From Takakia lepidozioides (taxonomy: Eukaryota > Streptophyta > Takakiopsida > Takakiales > Takakiaceae), in contig CM060731.1 in NCBI GenBank assembly GCA_030704615.1, positions 21,452,001 through 21,516,000 on the forward strand: a DNA stretch of 64,000 nucleotides. The letters run 5' to 3'. The position numbers and the translations under genes are program-made. Of the stretch, positions 1 to 11,038 are shown one piece after another. The notes under the pieces are model-generated. The model was given only the letters and a program-made list of their open reading frames with translations. It had not been told where the DNA came from and searched no databases. Each line of letters begins with the position of its first letter. Within the stretch, counting starts at the first letter, position 1.

Positions 1-239
1 TAGGGTTTCAAATCTTCATCTGATTTTTGTTACGTCTCTTGCTTCTTGGCTGAATGGTGTTGTGTCTGTCTTCGCAGCCTACTTTCTGTGTGGGATTGTT
101 GGTTATGGAAACCAGGGTGTCAGATAGTGCGTCATGAAGAGAGTCTGGTGAATGTCGAGGGTTGCCTAGGGCAGTCTGAGCCCGTTTGTTTTTTGTCTGC
201 AATTCTGATGATGGGCAGGCACATTTGAATTCTTGCAAG

Positions 240-806
240 TCAATTGGGCAGTTGATTGTTGAACCCGCTGCAGTTGCTGATTTGTTCAATGATTCGTTCA
301 ATGCGTAGCTTGGAGTCAAGTGTTTGCAATTTTTTTGGTTTCTTGGCTGTGTTGTGCACTCAGGGTTTCAACAGCTTCTCCCAATCCCGTGTGTGATCCT
401 GTGTACGGTTGATACATGCAGTTTATTCATTCGATAGATCCTGTTAACAAGTAAGTAAATATGAGGGGGGTCCTTTGAAAGACACGGTTGTTTGTTAGGA
501 CAGGGTATTTCAAACTGAATCTAGTATCTTGAGATATTTGCATATTTTTAGTATTACAAGCAGCTTCTTGGTAGCGTTTATGGTTTGTTTTTTTTTTTCG
601 TTTATGTTTTTTGCTTTGAACCCTCTGAAGCTGCTGGTATGTTATCAATAGTACAGTGATTGTCTGTCCTTACACCCTCTTCTATTTTTATTCCAAGTCG
701 TTTTGTTGGTTTGATGGTTTATACTTGTTGGGTTTTCTTTTTTTAAGCACCAGATGAGGGCAGCAGTTTAAAGTGTCTGCGTTCTTGTATCCTTTTCTCT
801 TCGGTG
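240..806. repeat. Segmental duplication, copy 1
   Basis: This block matches 8957-9583 almost base for base over several hundred bases, including a shared T-rich run and the phrase around 'cttggagtcaagtgtttgc'. Small indels separate the copies, and the second copy carries roughly 90 extra bases near 9430-9520. No coding signal is convincing in either copy. Confidence 0.8.
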
Positions 807-1530
807 TGTACGTTTTTCCCAGTCTCTTATACATTGTCTATCACTGTTGTGGTTCTTGCCAAGATCCCAGGTAGGGTACAGTATTGGTTGTGTGCAATTG
901 TTGGTCTTATGATGATTGGCTGTAAGGCCAACCATAATCTTTTGTCATTACGACCATGGTGGGTTAAGTTTATGTCACTGTTACAACTTCTCCCAGTATA
1001 AGCTCTTCTGATCCCTTACAAGCTGATTGACCTCTTTACGCATTGGTAGTATCTAGACCAGAGCATTGTTTCATCTTTGATATTACAGCAGTCCTTATAG
1101 AGCGCCTGCCTCTCAGCAATCTTGAGCTTGACCTCATGGGTCCACCAATTTACTGCTATACCACAGATAATTAGTTTCCTTCCATGACTCTATCTGCAGC
1201 AGAAGTGGCGAAGCTCTCCCAAGAATCTACAGCACCTTCTACCTCCCTCCTTGTATCACCATGGCAAGAGGAGAGATCTTGAAGTGACTGTGTAAAGTGT
1301 GGGAGGGCCTCTTTCAAGGCCCAGGACATACTCTGTGATGGGTGGAGTCTGACATATATGCAGTGGGAGAGAGATTGGGAAGAGATTGAAAACTTCTGAA
1401 TATTCCATGACTGATAGAGATAGGTGTGTGTGCTCAGATTTAGGGTTTGGTTACAGGAGATGCTGCCATACAACAGCAGTTTCATCAGTAATTCCATGGT
1501 AAGAGTTTGGATGAATGCAGATCTTTTGAA
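807..1530. other. No supported gene
   Basis: Only short open frames without recognisable domains are present. A purine-rich phrase near 1368-1400 ('gagagagattgggaagagat') resembles one at 1561-1585, suggesting a small local duplication. Confidence 0.4.
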
Positions 1531-1984
1531 ATTTGACAAAATCTGACTATTTTGCAGGGGGAGAGAGATCTGCGAAGAGATTGAAAACCTCTGGAAACGG
1601 GTTTTCAGGTAGAGCTACTCTGTTACTTGGCCTTCCCTTCCATGTTCCCCTTCTCTTTGCATTTTCTTTGGTCATAGGCTTTGTTGGTGTATCTTTTGTA
1701 TTGTTCAATTATTTGCAAGATAGGATGCTCTTATTTTTCTTCAGATACATGGATCTGTCAGGAGTGACGGAAAGTGTGTGGGTTTTGCTTACAGAATCAG
1801 TGAAGGTGGTTATGCAAGAATGGAAATTGAAATTTTCTGAGTTTTTGGACACGTTCAAAAAGATGGGGTGCAATTTGGCTATACAGAACGTGTGTGCCCT
1901 TCGACCACCGTGGTTATCAAGCATTTTTATACTGGATAAATTAACTGCTCGTTGGACTGACGATGTTGGTGTTGTTGGTTGATT

Positions 1985-3840
1985 TGTGGGAACGAGCGAA
2001 TGATTGCTCGACTGGTGTTGTGCCAGTTGTTGGAGTGAGTGGGAGAGTGGGAAAACTCGGTTCTTTACGAGTGCTTGAGAGAAGTGGGGTTTTTTTTGGA
2101 CAGCTAAAACCAAAGGAAACGGGGGTCAGATGATGTCGCCTCTGTGAGTTCTCACGAGATAGAGGTCGATAAGGCAATGAAGCACATGGAATGTGATGAA
2201 ACGTATGAGGGGTGCCATCTTTCAAGGTTGTTAAATCTGGAATTTTGTCACCAAGAAATTCCTGATTTGAGTCTTCTGCAATGGCTCATGCTCCAGGTGC
2301 AATTCCGTGCTTTCCTGGTGCAGATCGTAACGATCTATATGATGTGCTTACTCGGGAACTTTTTGATGTGGTTACTTCCCTGGAAGATTCAGAGGGGCTA
2401 AATGCTAGATAAAAAAATGTGGACGGATTTAGAGGGGAAGGTTGGCACTTTCACTGTAGTTCTGGATGAAGCGCAGGTGTTGGGAAGGACAAATGTAAAT
2501 GACTACGAATCCCACCGAGACGAAAAGCTAAGGTCCATTTTTCTCCGTTGATCAAAGCCCTAGTGCGGCCATCTACATCGTTGCCAAGCAAAAGTATTGT
2601 TGCTGGTACAGGTGTCAGCTTTTTGAAGCTGGAAGCGGACATAGGTTCGCTGATTGCAAAAGAAGGGGGTGGTGGCCCGTTTCAATTTTCTTCTTCTGCT
2701 CCATTTTCTTCATGGACAGATGTGCGTCAGGTTCTGAAATTCTGCAGTGAGTACCTGAAGCTAGAGGATGATCATATGGAGGACAATGCCCAGTATCTGC
2801 TGGAAAAGTTCAGAGGCCGTCGAAGGTGTTTGGTAAGTTGTGTCGAGCGCTTTCTGAAGAAGGCTGGAGAAGAATGGGATATAACCGTAGTAGACAACTA
2901 TTTCAAGGAGATCACAAGCGACACCAATGACAGCACTTCCATTTATTATGCTGTGAGCGCTCTGTGTGGAGCAAAAGGCACATTTGTCCTGAAAGGAGAA
3001 TCATTCAATGGTGCTTCCTTGGTGCAAAGAATAGGAACCTCCTTTGCCTATGCAGGGAGGGGAGAACATACCGTTTCAACGGACGGAGATATGACTTTGC
3101 TCGAGTGTGGCCTTGGACAGCTACACCATTCAACAGGTTCCCAATTCACTTTCTCTTTAGTCGAACCGACAGTCCATCATAGCATCATGAACTACTTGAC
3201 GAACACCATTCATTTGAGAAATCACTCAAAGACTACATGGTTAATTGCAAGGATGATCCCAGTGCAATGGGTAGGGCATGGGAGAAACTTTTCACAGTTC
3301 ATTTGGCCAGCTGTTTGACGGCACAAAATTGTTGGCCGATATGTGCTGTTTCAAGGATGCAACCCTGCCTCCAAAATTCGCAAGGGACAAGCCAACGATT
3401 ACCGGTGAAGGTGAAGGAGTGTGGAGGGAGTCATATAGGATCCACACCGTAAGTAAATTTCTTGATGCTGAAGAGAAATCTCGTCCGCCATGCGTCATTT
3501 TTGACGACAGATCTGGAGCTGATGTTCTTTTTGTTGTGAGACTTGGGAATTTGAAGATTCCCGTCTTCTGTCAACTGAAGCTGCGATCTGAGGTGTGGTG
3601 GGCTAGAGCAGTGGCAACTACAGATCCGGAACAGATGTACAAGAATAGTTCCGAGTCCAAACGAGGGTGCTTGCCGCATGCAAGATGGTTGCATCAGCTT
3701 GGTAGTTGCCTATCCTGCAAAGAAGCCAGCTAAACTCCAATCTGAATGCCAAGATAATCGTTTAATTGGCTATATTGGACAGGTAGAAGCGGAGGATTTG
3801 TTTGACCGCGTGTTATGTGATTTCTTACGTTCTATCAAGG
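1985..3840 (+). pseudogene. Broken P-loop NTPase, Crinkler-associated/STAND-like
   Basis: Reading the plus strand across several frames gives the parts of one P-loop NTPase. Near 2032-2055 there is a degenerate Walker A (GVSGRVGK, lacking the usual Thr/Ser after Lys). At about 2455-2480 there is a Walker B-like VLDEAQV. Then, from 2548 to 3318, a long frame begins PLIKALVRP and contains IVAGTGVSFL, a typical sensor-like motif of this family. A one-base shift at about 2545 separates VLDEAQ from the rest, and the frame changes again near 3280, continuing to 3733. Proteins with this order occur beside Crinkler-type modules in oomycetes, fungi and some plants. The family assignment is from memory of motif order. 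With at least two shifts and a poor Walker A, it is probably not active. Possible 5' exons lie at 1540-1612 and 1746-1982, but I could not tie them to the family. Confidence 0.5.
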
Positions 3841-3844
3841 AGTG

Positions 3845-4478
3845 ACGGGGACAAATTTTTGTGATGGCTCATGGAGTTGAGAAGGTGAGATTCATCGGGA
3901 CCTGGCTCTATTTTTTTGTGTTTGGTGACATTTCTATATTCTCTTGTTGCTGTCACACCTTTTCCACGCTATAAGAAGTATACTACTAAGTTAGACTGCT
4001 TCTGTATTCAACCATGGACCAACTTCAAGAACCTGTGAAAAGGGACACAAATTAATGACAAGTATGTTTTCATGAACCAATCAATGAGTTCATCAGCTTT
4101 GTGTTACACTGATACGATGGTGTGACAGTTTGCAGAATTCCAGAAAAATTTTGTTTCCAGGGGAGTCGGCAGGTCAATTGGTTCAACACCAAGGCGTGGT
4201 TGTGTGTTGTAGTGCACTGGGCATCAGGTGCCATTGAGAATGGAGATCAGGTGTGAATATTCTTGAAGTTGTGTTTTGGCTACACTTGGCGGTGAGTCAA
4301 GTGAACCAAATAGCGTTAAGATAGACTTCTACTAGGAGTTGTAGACCAGAGTTTTTCATATCATTGGAAGATGTGCAGGCACTCTGAGTATCAGATTCCT
4401 TGTGTGTGTCGACGTTGGCTTCTCTGCAGTGATTTCCATGATTTTTTGTGATTTACCATTTGGAAATTAAAAACCAAC
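3845..4478. other. No supported gene
   Basis: I see no coding frame or repeat here beyond simple AT-rich sequence. It probably contains the 3' flank of the broken NTPase and the upstream flank of the SINE at 4480. Confidence 0.4.
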
Positions 4479-4479
4479 A

Positions 4480-4700
4480 GTCGGTAGCTTCAGTTGGCTA
4501 AGTGCACTAATGCGACCGAGACGATTCTGGGGTCGAATCTTGCTACTGACGGGTGTGGCATACCCTTCTCCTCCCTCCCCGGTCCTGGGTGTGGTCCCGT
4601 TCCTACGAGTCTTCTCATATGTTTTTTTCTACGAGTCTCTCAGAGGATGTTTTTTGTTGATATATTTTTTGTCACATGCACGATAGAACTTTCAGATCAG
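4480..4700 (+). mobile_element. tRNA-derived SINE
   Basis: Bases 4480-4550 fold like a decayed tRNA. GTCGGTA (4480-4486) can pair with TACTGAC (4544-4550) as a 7-bp acceptor stem with one G-U pair. A D-arm-like stretch with GTTGGCTAAGTGC follows, and a B-box-like GGTCGAATCT lies at 4531-4540. These are RNA polymerase III internal promoter elements. The body continues past the tRNA part into a pyrimidine-rich region without a CCA end, as in SINEs. A related copy lies near 26018. The 3' limit is a guess. Confidence 0.55.
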
Positions 4701-5000
4701 GGCCAGAAACTCACAATGTCAGAAACAAGCTCCCTCTCCACAGGAGAGAAACTCGGTCTGCTCCCAGGCTTGAATATGCTGTCCTCCTAGCAGGCTGCAG
4801 CACCACTACAGTCAATCAGTATGCAGCCATAAACTGAGATGTAGTGAAGAGACAAGTCATCATCCTCACTGCTCCATGTCTGTAACGCAGACTTAAAAAC
4901 CCAAGTTTCAAATGCAAACCTTATACTGTCCAATAAGTGATGTCTCAAAAAGTGCATAAGATAAAAAGACAACTAAAACTATTTTGCCGATAAAAGGTTT

Positions 5001-5116
5001 TTTTCTAGAAAAGAAAAAGTTCTTTTTCCAACTTAAGCCTGGAAGCCAAGAATATCTCTTTTCTAAAAAAGAAAAAGGTCTTTTTCCAACTTATGCCTGT
5101 AAGCCAAGAATATCTC
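5001..5116. repeat. Tandem duplication, 58 bp x 2
   Basis: Units 5001-5058 and 5059-5116 differ at only a few positions. Each contains a small hairpin-forming stretch (gaaaaag, then ctttttc) followed by 'gccaagaatatctc'. The array lies 150 bp upstream of the ORF at 5266, with two telomere-like TTTAGGG steps at about 5233-5246 in between. Confidence 0.85.
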
Positions 5117-5265
5117 ATTTAATATAATTAACTCTATTGTAACTTAGCACGAATTAAATAGGAACATAAATTCCTCGTTTTTTTCTAACAAAAGATGCTA
5201 ACTGGCGAACTTTCAGAAGATGCTGATGCAGTTTAGGGTTTAGGACTCCCCCAAGGTTTAGAGTT

Positions 5266-6153
5266 TTGAGTATATCGAGAATGCTCAAGTTTCGGAACCA
5301 AGGGGGCCCGCTTATCAACAAACAGGATCACACTCCTACCTTTGTGGAGGCTGCTCAAAAGTTACTGGACAATTTTTTCGTACAATACAAGAAGGATTTT
5401 AAGAGATTGCAACGTCTCAAAGAAACTGTCGGCCGACTCAGATCTCAAGAAGTTGCTGGTGAAATCCCTCATGCTTGTAGAATTTCTTGTCATAAGCTTG
5501 TGATTTCCTCTTTGGCCGTTCAACCTTCCCTCGATGTAAGCATTCAAACTCTTGCTTTCCATAACACTTTACAAAAAGCCTTCATCAAGGCTCATGTGGA
5601 GGTGTTGGCAGAAGCAAAAGCCACTTTGAGCAAATCATCCGATCTTTTCATTGCTCGACTCCAGGAGATCAGATCCCATGTGGATGTCTCTTCTTGTCTT
5701 GACAATGATGAGGACTCTATTTGGATTTTCGAGGAGCTTGAGTTTGTACGCACTGAAGCCACCAAGACTTGGTTTGCTGGAATCTCTTGTTTTCGTGCTA
5801 ACCACAACTTGGCAACCGTTGTGAGGGAAACGGATTTGCGTGAAAGGAACCGCGCTAAGGATGCCGCCATGACAGATGCTGATGTTCTTCTATGCGAGCC
5901 TTCCATTGTCGAGCTTGTTAGGAAAAGATGCAGAAGCAATTTTCCTCCAAAGGGAATAACTTTTCTTTCTCCCCTAAGCAACAACAACGACCGCGTTCTT
6001 CTTCTCCTAACCGTCAAAAGCAACAACAACGTGGCCGCTCAATTGCTCGTCAAGCTCCTAAGGCTCAACCTACAAGAGGAACTTCACCAAATTCCAAAGC
6101 AAGTTCTTTCAAGCAACTTCCAGTATGCTCCAGGATGTGAAGTAGAAATATAG
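5266..6153 (+). CDS. Unrecognised intronless ORF, possibly a transposon gag/ORF1
   Basis: This 295-codon frame has no introns and no domain I recognise. The first 220 residues are rich in charged and helix-forming residues, with a long probable coiled-coil or helical bundle. Near 5925 an overlapping frame (5928-6140) encodes a tail very rich in Gln, Arg, Ser and Pro (for example RQKQQQRGRSIARQAPK). That basic tail looks more natural as the C-terminus than the hydrophobic one in the main frame, so a one-base shift near 5925 is likely. A helical domain with a basic, nucleic-acid-binding-like tail resembles ORF1/gag proteins of retroelements. No polymerase lies downstream, so this is either an isolated relic or a small host gene. 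Function unknown. Confidence 0.45.
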   Translation: MSISRMLKFRNQGGPLINKQDHTPTFVEAAQKLLDNFFVQYKKDFKRLQRLKETVGRLRSQEVAGEIPHACRISCHKLVISSLAVQPSLDVSIQTLAFHNTLQKAFIKAHVEVLAEAKATLSKSSDLFIARLQEIRSHVDVSSCLDNDEDSIWIFEELEFVRTEATKTWFAGISCFRANHNLATVVRETDLRERNRAKDAAMTDADVLLCEPSIVELVRKRCRSNFPPKGITFLSPLSNNNDRVLLLLTVKSNNNVAAQLLVKLLRLNLQEELHQIPKQVLSSNFQYAPGCEVEI

Positions 6154-6159
6154 GGACAG

Positions 6160-6700
6160 GTTCTTCAAACCTAGCCATCTTCCAGATTCTTGGACTAAAA
6201 ACTGTTGTTTTTTCCTCGAATTCAAGGTAGGTTCTTCACCCATCATGAAGCTCCAGATCAACCCTTCAACTTGCACAACACCTTAACAATAAACCGTAAT
6301 ATCTTCTGTATATAGGCTCATGTGTGGTCTGATTTCGCAGTTAATTTCCAGTTCAAAAAGTGCAGCCGATGTAACATGTTATGCTCACTTCTATTTAATT
6401 TTTTTAAATTCCAGTTCCTTGTCCACGTTGAACTGGGCGCCGTTATGTAAAATTGAATTTGTTAAGTCTTGTATGTATTTATGAATGATGCTATATAATA
6501 TTTTATATACATAAGAAATGAATTCATAAATATTTTTAATTATTTTCTTGACAAAGAATTATTAAACTCAATAATTCATTGTAGTGGATTAGGTGACAGA
6601 CATCAAGCGTTTCCTACGAATGGCTCAAAATTCAAATGCATTTTCACTACCACCCGCCACGTTGCAGCGTGGTTTTCAGTTCATATTTGTACGATGCCTA
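6160..6700. other. AT-rich sequence without a supported gene
   Basis: This is AT-rich, with runs such as the ATTTTATATAC region near 6500. It may be the 3' flank of the ORF above. I see no coding or structural signal. Confidence 0.4.
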
Positions 6701-6705
6701 GGTCT

Positions 6706-7074
6706 CTAGTTGATTTTGTTGCCGGGGTGTGTAGAAGAATTCCACAAATTAATATGAGAGCCTCTAGCCGTCCAAAAAGTTGGAGGACCATGAATCAGAA
6801 TGTCACATGCAAAGGATGTTGCATTGGTCCCACGAGCAGTTGAAATCATGAAGAAGAATTGATTGTCTCTTTTCAAAATATCTAATCTAATAGATTCCCT
6901 CGTTTTATATCCTTTAACAAACATATAAACATAAATCATGTGCAAAGCTATTGTGGTTGGCGGATCTTTTATGGGATTGGACACGCTTACAATAGCTTTT
7001 CCATAAGTGCTAGAGAGCTGTGACATGTCCAGACAATACGAGAACTCTAGGGCATCAATCAAATGCAACTCCAT
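6706..7074 (-). CDS. Hypothetical 122-residue ORF
   Basis: This is an uninterrupted minus-strand frame of 122 codons in AT-rich DNA. The middle is moderately hydrophobic (ALHMIYVYMFVKGYK) and the rest is mixed. I recognise no family, and no intron signals or neighbours help. It could be one exon of an old gene, part of a transposon, or chance. No function is proposed. Confidence 0.2.
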   Translation of the reverse strand: MELHLIDALEFSYCLDMSQLSSTYGKAIVSVSNPIKDPPTTIALHMIYVYMFVKGYKTRESIRLDILKRDNQFFFMISTARGTNATSFACDILIHGPPTFWTARGSHINLWNSSTHPGNKIN

Positions 7075-7503
7075 CCAAACGGGACAAATGTTGAGTTACT
7101 CAAATTAAAAAGATAGAGGAAAAAATTAACCTAAACATGGCCATAATGTAACATTAATTGAAGATTTTTTTTTTAATTGAACTGCATGTCATTCCTAGCC
7201 ATGTGATATAGGTAGACCCTTCCCATTCATTTACTTTTGGGTTTTAGTACTTCCATGTGCAAATAAACATTATTTTTGGGATTTGCATTACTTTGTGTAG
7301 TCTAGTGGAGGAGACAATAGCTCCATGAAGAGAAAGCACACAATATTTACAAGTGACATGTTGTCATTTGCAATATATATACATATATATATTTTGTGAC
7401 GTTGCTTGTTTGTATAAATACTTCATCTTGGTTATATGATATACTTATTATAAATGACCTACATAATATTGGGGGGTACATGTGTCATGGGTTTTTAAAG
7501 TTT

Positions 7504-7733
7504 AGGGTTCTTATTCTCCTGTGCATCCAGTGAAATAGTTCTCATACACACATTTGCCTCTTGCATAGGTTTGCAGTTGCATTTCAGGACACCTCGCATA
7601 CTTCTATTCTAGTTTCCTGTCTCTCAGGATCTCTCATTTCAGGTTTGATTCACAGGATCTGAAATTTTTCCAGGGGTGCATAACTGGCCCCCCCCTAAAA
7701 CTTGTTTGCCCGGATCGTGTTTATCTTGCACCC
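7504..7733. repeat. Direct repeat, left copy
   Basis: About 230 bp, nearly identical to 8658-8890 in the same orientation and about 1.15 kb apart. Both contain 'cctcttgcataggtttgcag' and end near a run of eight or nine C residues and 'cttgtttgcccggatcgtg'. Two direct copies around about 0.9 kb of non-coding DNA resemble the termini of a small non-autonomous LTR element (TRIM-like). No primer site was found, so a simple duplication is also possible. Confidence 0.7.
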
Positions 7734-8657
7734 GGTGCATCCGCGTTGCACTGCTACACTTGTTTTGATGCTTTATGTGAACCCTAAACTTTCTTATAGT
7801 GTTAACTGCAACACATCTTTAATCGCCTTCACGTAATGGAGGCAGATGTTGATCTTCATTCTTTTGACCAAGCTGCTCATTCATGTGATGAGGCAACAAT
7901 ACGAAGACCGAGCCGTGTTTCTTCTTGGAGGTCGGAAGGTGGGGATCGTGGTTGGACACGTTCGGGACAACACAGCTGCAGGCTTTAGCAGACGATGGTT
8001 GCGCGATGGTCTGCGTGTGCAAAGCTCTTACGAGTTGTGCGTTCCTTTCGAAGTGGTTTCAGCCCTTACGACTTTGCACAACATGCTCTAACTTCAGCAT
8101 AATTGGTTGTTGCATAGTCATAAACTCACGGAGTTAGTTGTATTTGAGAGATATGCAATTGACTATTTGGATGATTTTTATTCTTTGGATCTAGTTCTCT
8201 CTTGTCGAGAACTTGTTTTCATCCACTGGATGACTTTCTCCCACCGAGACTTTTTGGACTATTCTCTCCGTACGAGACGTCTGTTGGATGGTTTTTCTCC
8301 TCACGAGACATCCACTGGAAGATTGTCCACACGAGGCAGTTCACTCCTAGTAGTATATAAGCGGGGGGTGGGGTTTGTATCTCATTCCTTTTCTTTCCCA
8401 CTGATGAGCTCACGCGCTGAGCGAAACTAGTCTGGGGTTTATAAAGATTTGGCTTCGCTACTTTGCATGATCTTGCCTCGTGGTCTCACCCTTTGAAGTT
8501 GTCGAGTTTTAGATGCGTTTGTATCCCCTGCTTTAGATCATTGCATTGTTATGTGCTCTGTGTCTATACGGCATGCCATAAACTCCCTATCGAGTAGTGC
8601 ATGGGAGATCTGCATCTAAGTTGTTCCAAGTGTGTCCATTCTCTTGCAAAACAGAGA
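7734..8657. other. Spacer between the two direct repeats
   Basis: Only short open frames lie here. A TATA-like 'gtatataagcggggggtg' near 8350 and a 'tctcattccttttctttccc' stretch could be promoter-like, but nothing is tied to a transcript. If the flanking repeats are LTRs, this would be the non-coding interior. Confidence 0.35.
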
Positions 8658-8890
8658 TAGGGTTCTTATTCTCCTGTGCATCCAGTGAAATAGTTCTCAT
8701 ACGCACATTTGCCTCTTGCATAGGTTTGCAGTTACATTTCAGGACACCTCGCATACTTCTATTCTAGTTTCCTGTCTCTCAGGATCTCTCCTTTCAGGTT
8801 TGATTCACAGGATCTGAAATTTTTCCAGGGGTGCATAACTGGCCCCCCCCTAAAACTTGTTTGCCCGGATCGTGTTTATCTTGCACCCGG
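8658..8890. repeat. Direct repeat, right copy
   Basis: Same-orientation copy of 7504-7733 with only a few substitutions. It ends about 65 bp before the second copy of the 240-806 block, so two duplications abut here. Confidence 0.7.
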
Positions 8891-8956
8891 TGATTCCTTG
8901 TCGCTCTCGCTGCCAGGGCGAAGAAGGTGGCACACAACAAGTCTCTGGCGGAGCAG

Positions 8957-9583
8957 AAGGGAGTTGATTGTTGAACCCGCTGCAGTTGCTGATTTGTTCA
9001 ATGATTCGTTCAATGCGTAGCTTGGAGTCAAGTGTTTGCAATTTTTTTGGTTTCTTGGCTGCGTTGTGCACTCAGGGTTTCAACAGCTTCTCCTAATCCC
9101 GTGTGTGATCTTGTGTACGGTTGATACATGCAGTTTATTCATTCAATAGATCCATGTTAACAAGTAAAATATGAGGGGGGTCCTTTGAAAGACGGTTGTT
9201 TGTTAGGACAGGGTATTTCAAACTGAATCTAGTATCTTGAGATATTTTCATATTTTTAGCATTACAAGCAGCTTCTTGGTAGCGATTATGGTTTGTTTTT
9301 TTTTCGTTATGTTTTTTGCTTTGAACCCTCTGAAGCTGCTTGTATGTTATCAATAGTACAGTGATTGTTGTCCTTACACCCTCTTCTATTTTTATTCCAA
9401 GTCGTTTTGTTGGTTGATACTTGTGGTTTATTCTTTTGTAGCACCCCCAGCAGGTAACAGGGTTTGCACTTGAAGGTTTCCAGACCTAAAGGACTATTAT
9501 TTTCTTAAGGTCGGTCAGATTGCGGCAGATGAGGGCAGGTTTAAAGTGTTCTGCGTTCTTGTATTCTTTTCTCTTCGGTGTGT
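8957..9583. repeat. Segmental duplication, copy 2
   Basis: Second copy of the block at 240-806, same orientation, about 8.7 kb downstream. It has small deletions in the T-rich part and an extra stretch near 9430-9520 that includes 'cagcaggtaacagggtttgc'. Confidence 0.8.
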
Positions 9584-10321
9584 TATGTTATAAAGTTTGA
9601 TGATGAGGAGGCTCTTTTGGTTGTTATTTCAGATGAACCATCACGAATCTTATGTGTCTTATATGTTAATTAATTACTTCATTAGTATGATAATTACCAC
9701 CATTGTGCATTTCCTTGCTTCTTGTTACTCTGTTCTGGTCTGCTTTGCTATGCTTAACTGAATTGTTATTTGTGTCCACCAGAATTGATTGAAAATTCTG
9801 GAGTGTGGATCCATTCTATGCTACGGCCTCAGCCTATCAAGCTCCCACAAAACTCTCGTGAGCTAACAGCAATATTGTTTCCTACGGATCACGGAAAGCT
9901 TCCTGTGTCCAAAATTACCTACTTGACACTCCGACAGATTCATAGCACATCTGGGTGGGAGTGCAGACCCATTCCGGATGGATCTGGTTCATAGTCATTG
10001 CTCATGCACCGCCATAACTGAGTGCGCTGAAGCACTCAATTCAGGCAGTGCGAACAACATGACTTCATAACAGTCAGTACAGTGGAACTTCAATAGAGAA
10101 GGCATAAAAACAAAGTATTTGAAACCCACCTTCTGCCCTGGGCAATCCCCCTTCGTCAGATATAGGTTGTTGTCACAGTTCCAGGTCTTGATAATCCGCA
10201 TCCCCGAGGCTTTCAAGTAGCTTGCCAGCTCCCGGCGACATCTCATCGTGACAGATTGTATGCTACCCAATTTTATTTATTTATTTATTTTTTGGTTCCC
10301 TCTCCCCCCCCCCCCACCCCC
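9584..10321. other. No supported gene; short open frames only
   Basis: A 74-residue plus frame at 9770-9994 follows an acceptor-like 'tgtgtccaccag', and a 91-residue minus frame covers 9995-10270. Neither shows a recognisable domain. The stretch ends in TTTA repeats and a C-rich run (about 10270-10322). It carries the inverted phrase gagtgcgctgaagcactc near 10020, which recurs in variant form downstream. Confidence 0.3.
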
Positions 10322-10521
10322 CCGGGAGAACTGAGTGCGTAACGCACTCCATTTCTTCATGATCATGATTTCAGGATGATCATCGATGAGAGGTGCGGGT
10401 ACGGATTTTCACTCCGGGTACCCGGCGGGTTTTGGGGGAAACCCCCCCTCCCCCCCCCGAGAGTGCGTCAACACACTCAATTTTTTCATGATCATGATTT
10501 TAGGATGATCATTGACGAACT
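10322..10521. repeat. Tandem duplication with short palindromic core
   Basis: Two copies (about 10326-10390 and 10459-10521) share 'ttcatgatcatgattt' and 'aggatgatcat'. The first begins with the near-perfect inverted repeat GAGTGCGTAACGCACTC. The second has a degraded version (gagtgcgtcaacacactc). C-rich runs precede each core. A third relic, 'gagtgcgtcaacg', lies near 11195. Confidence 0.65.
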
Positions 10522-10732
10522 GGAGATTGGCAAGTTGGAGGACGCCGGCTTTCGTCTGCACCGATCTGTGGCGTCGACTCTTGGTGGCCTTGCTGCTATG
10601 GTGCCTCCTCCAGACGATACTTCGCATCCCACGAGAAGGAATGACAAAACAGTGCATCGGGTGGCTTCGGGGCCTGATCACGATGCGAAGGTGGAATCGG
10701 CCAGACTACTTTAGGCTCGGGTAACAGGAACT

Positions 10733-11038
10733 ATGGAAGTACCTTCACCTGGGTATGGACGGGTTTATACTTTGGTCACATCTGGGTCTGTTTTGCACGA
10801 CAGGGCCTATCAGGTGACGGTGGGAAATTTTCTGGGGTGTACCTGTCCCGACTTTGTGTGCATGCGTGAGGAAGCTCTAGGAAAGAGAGGGAAATGGGTT
10901 CCCTGCAAGCATCTTTACTACATCTTTTTGTGCAGGATGTATTGTGATCCCAAAAGAGACCAAATCATTCACCAGGCGACACTAAGTCTTGGTGAGGTAC
11001 GGACACTTTTGCAGCGAGACATTGGCAATATCGAGTAG
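10733..11038 (+). CDS. SWIM-type zinc-finger protein, partial
   Basis: The 101-residue frame contains YQVTVGNFLGCTCPDF, then after a spacer WVPCKHLYYIF. That is the CxC...CxH signature of the SWIM zinc-binding domain (about residues 24-65). SWIM domains bind DNA or protein and occur in MuDR/FAR1-type transposases and in host regulators. The frame is short and starts close to the finger, so it is probably only the last exon or a fragment. An upstream plus frame (10512-10714) shows no known domain. Transposon origin is plausible given the repeats around it, but no transposase core is visible. Confidence 0.55.
   Translation: MEVPSPGYGRVYTLVTSGSVLHDRAYQVTVGNFLGCTCPDFVCMREEALGKRGKWVPCKHLYYIFLCRMYCDPKRDQIIHQATLSLGEVRTLLQRDIGNIE

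Noticed and set aside
4480-4550. Functional tRNA gene
   Set aside because: The T-arm and anticodon arm do not pair well, and the sequence continues as a SINE body.
5233-5246. Telomere-like TTTAGGGTTTAGG
   Set aside because: Only about two units, too short for a telomeric tract. Short interstitial copies are common in plant DNA.
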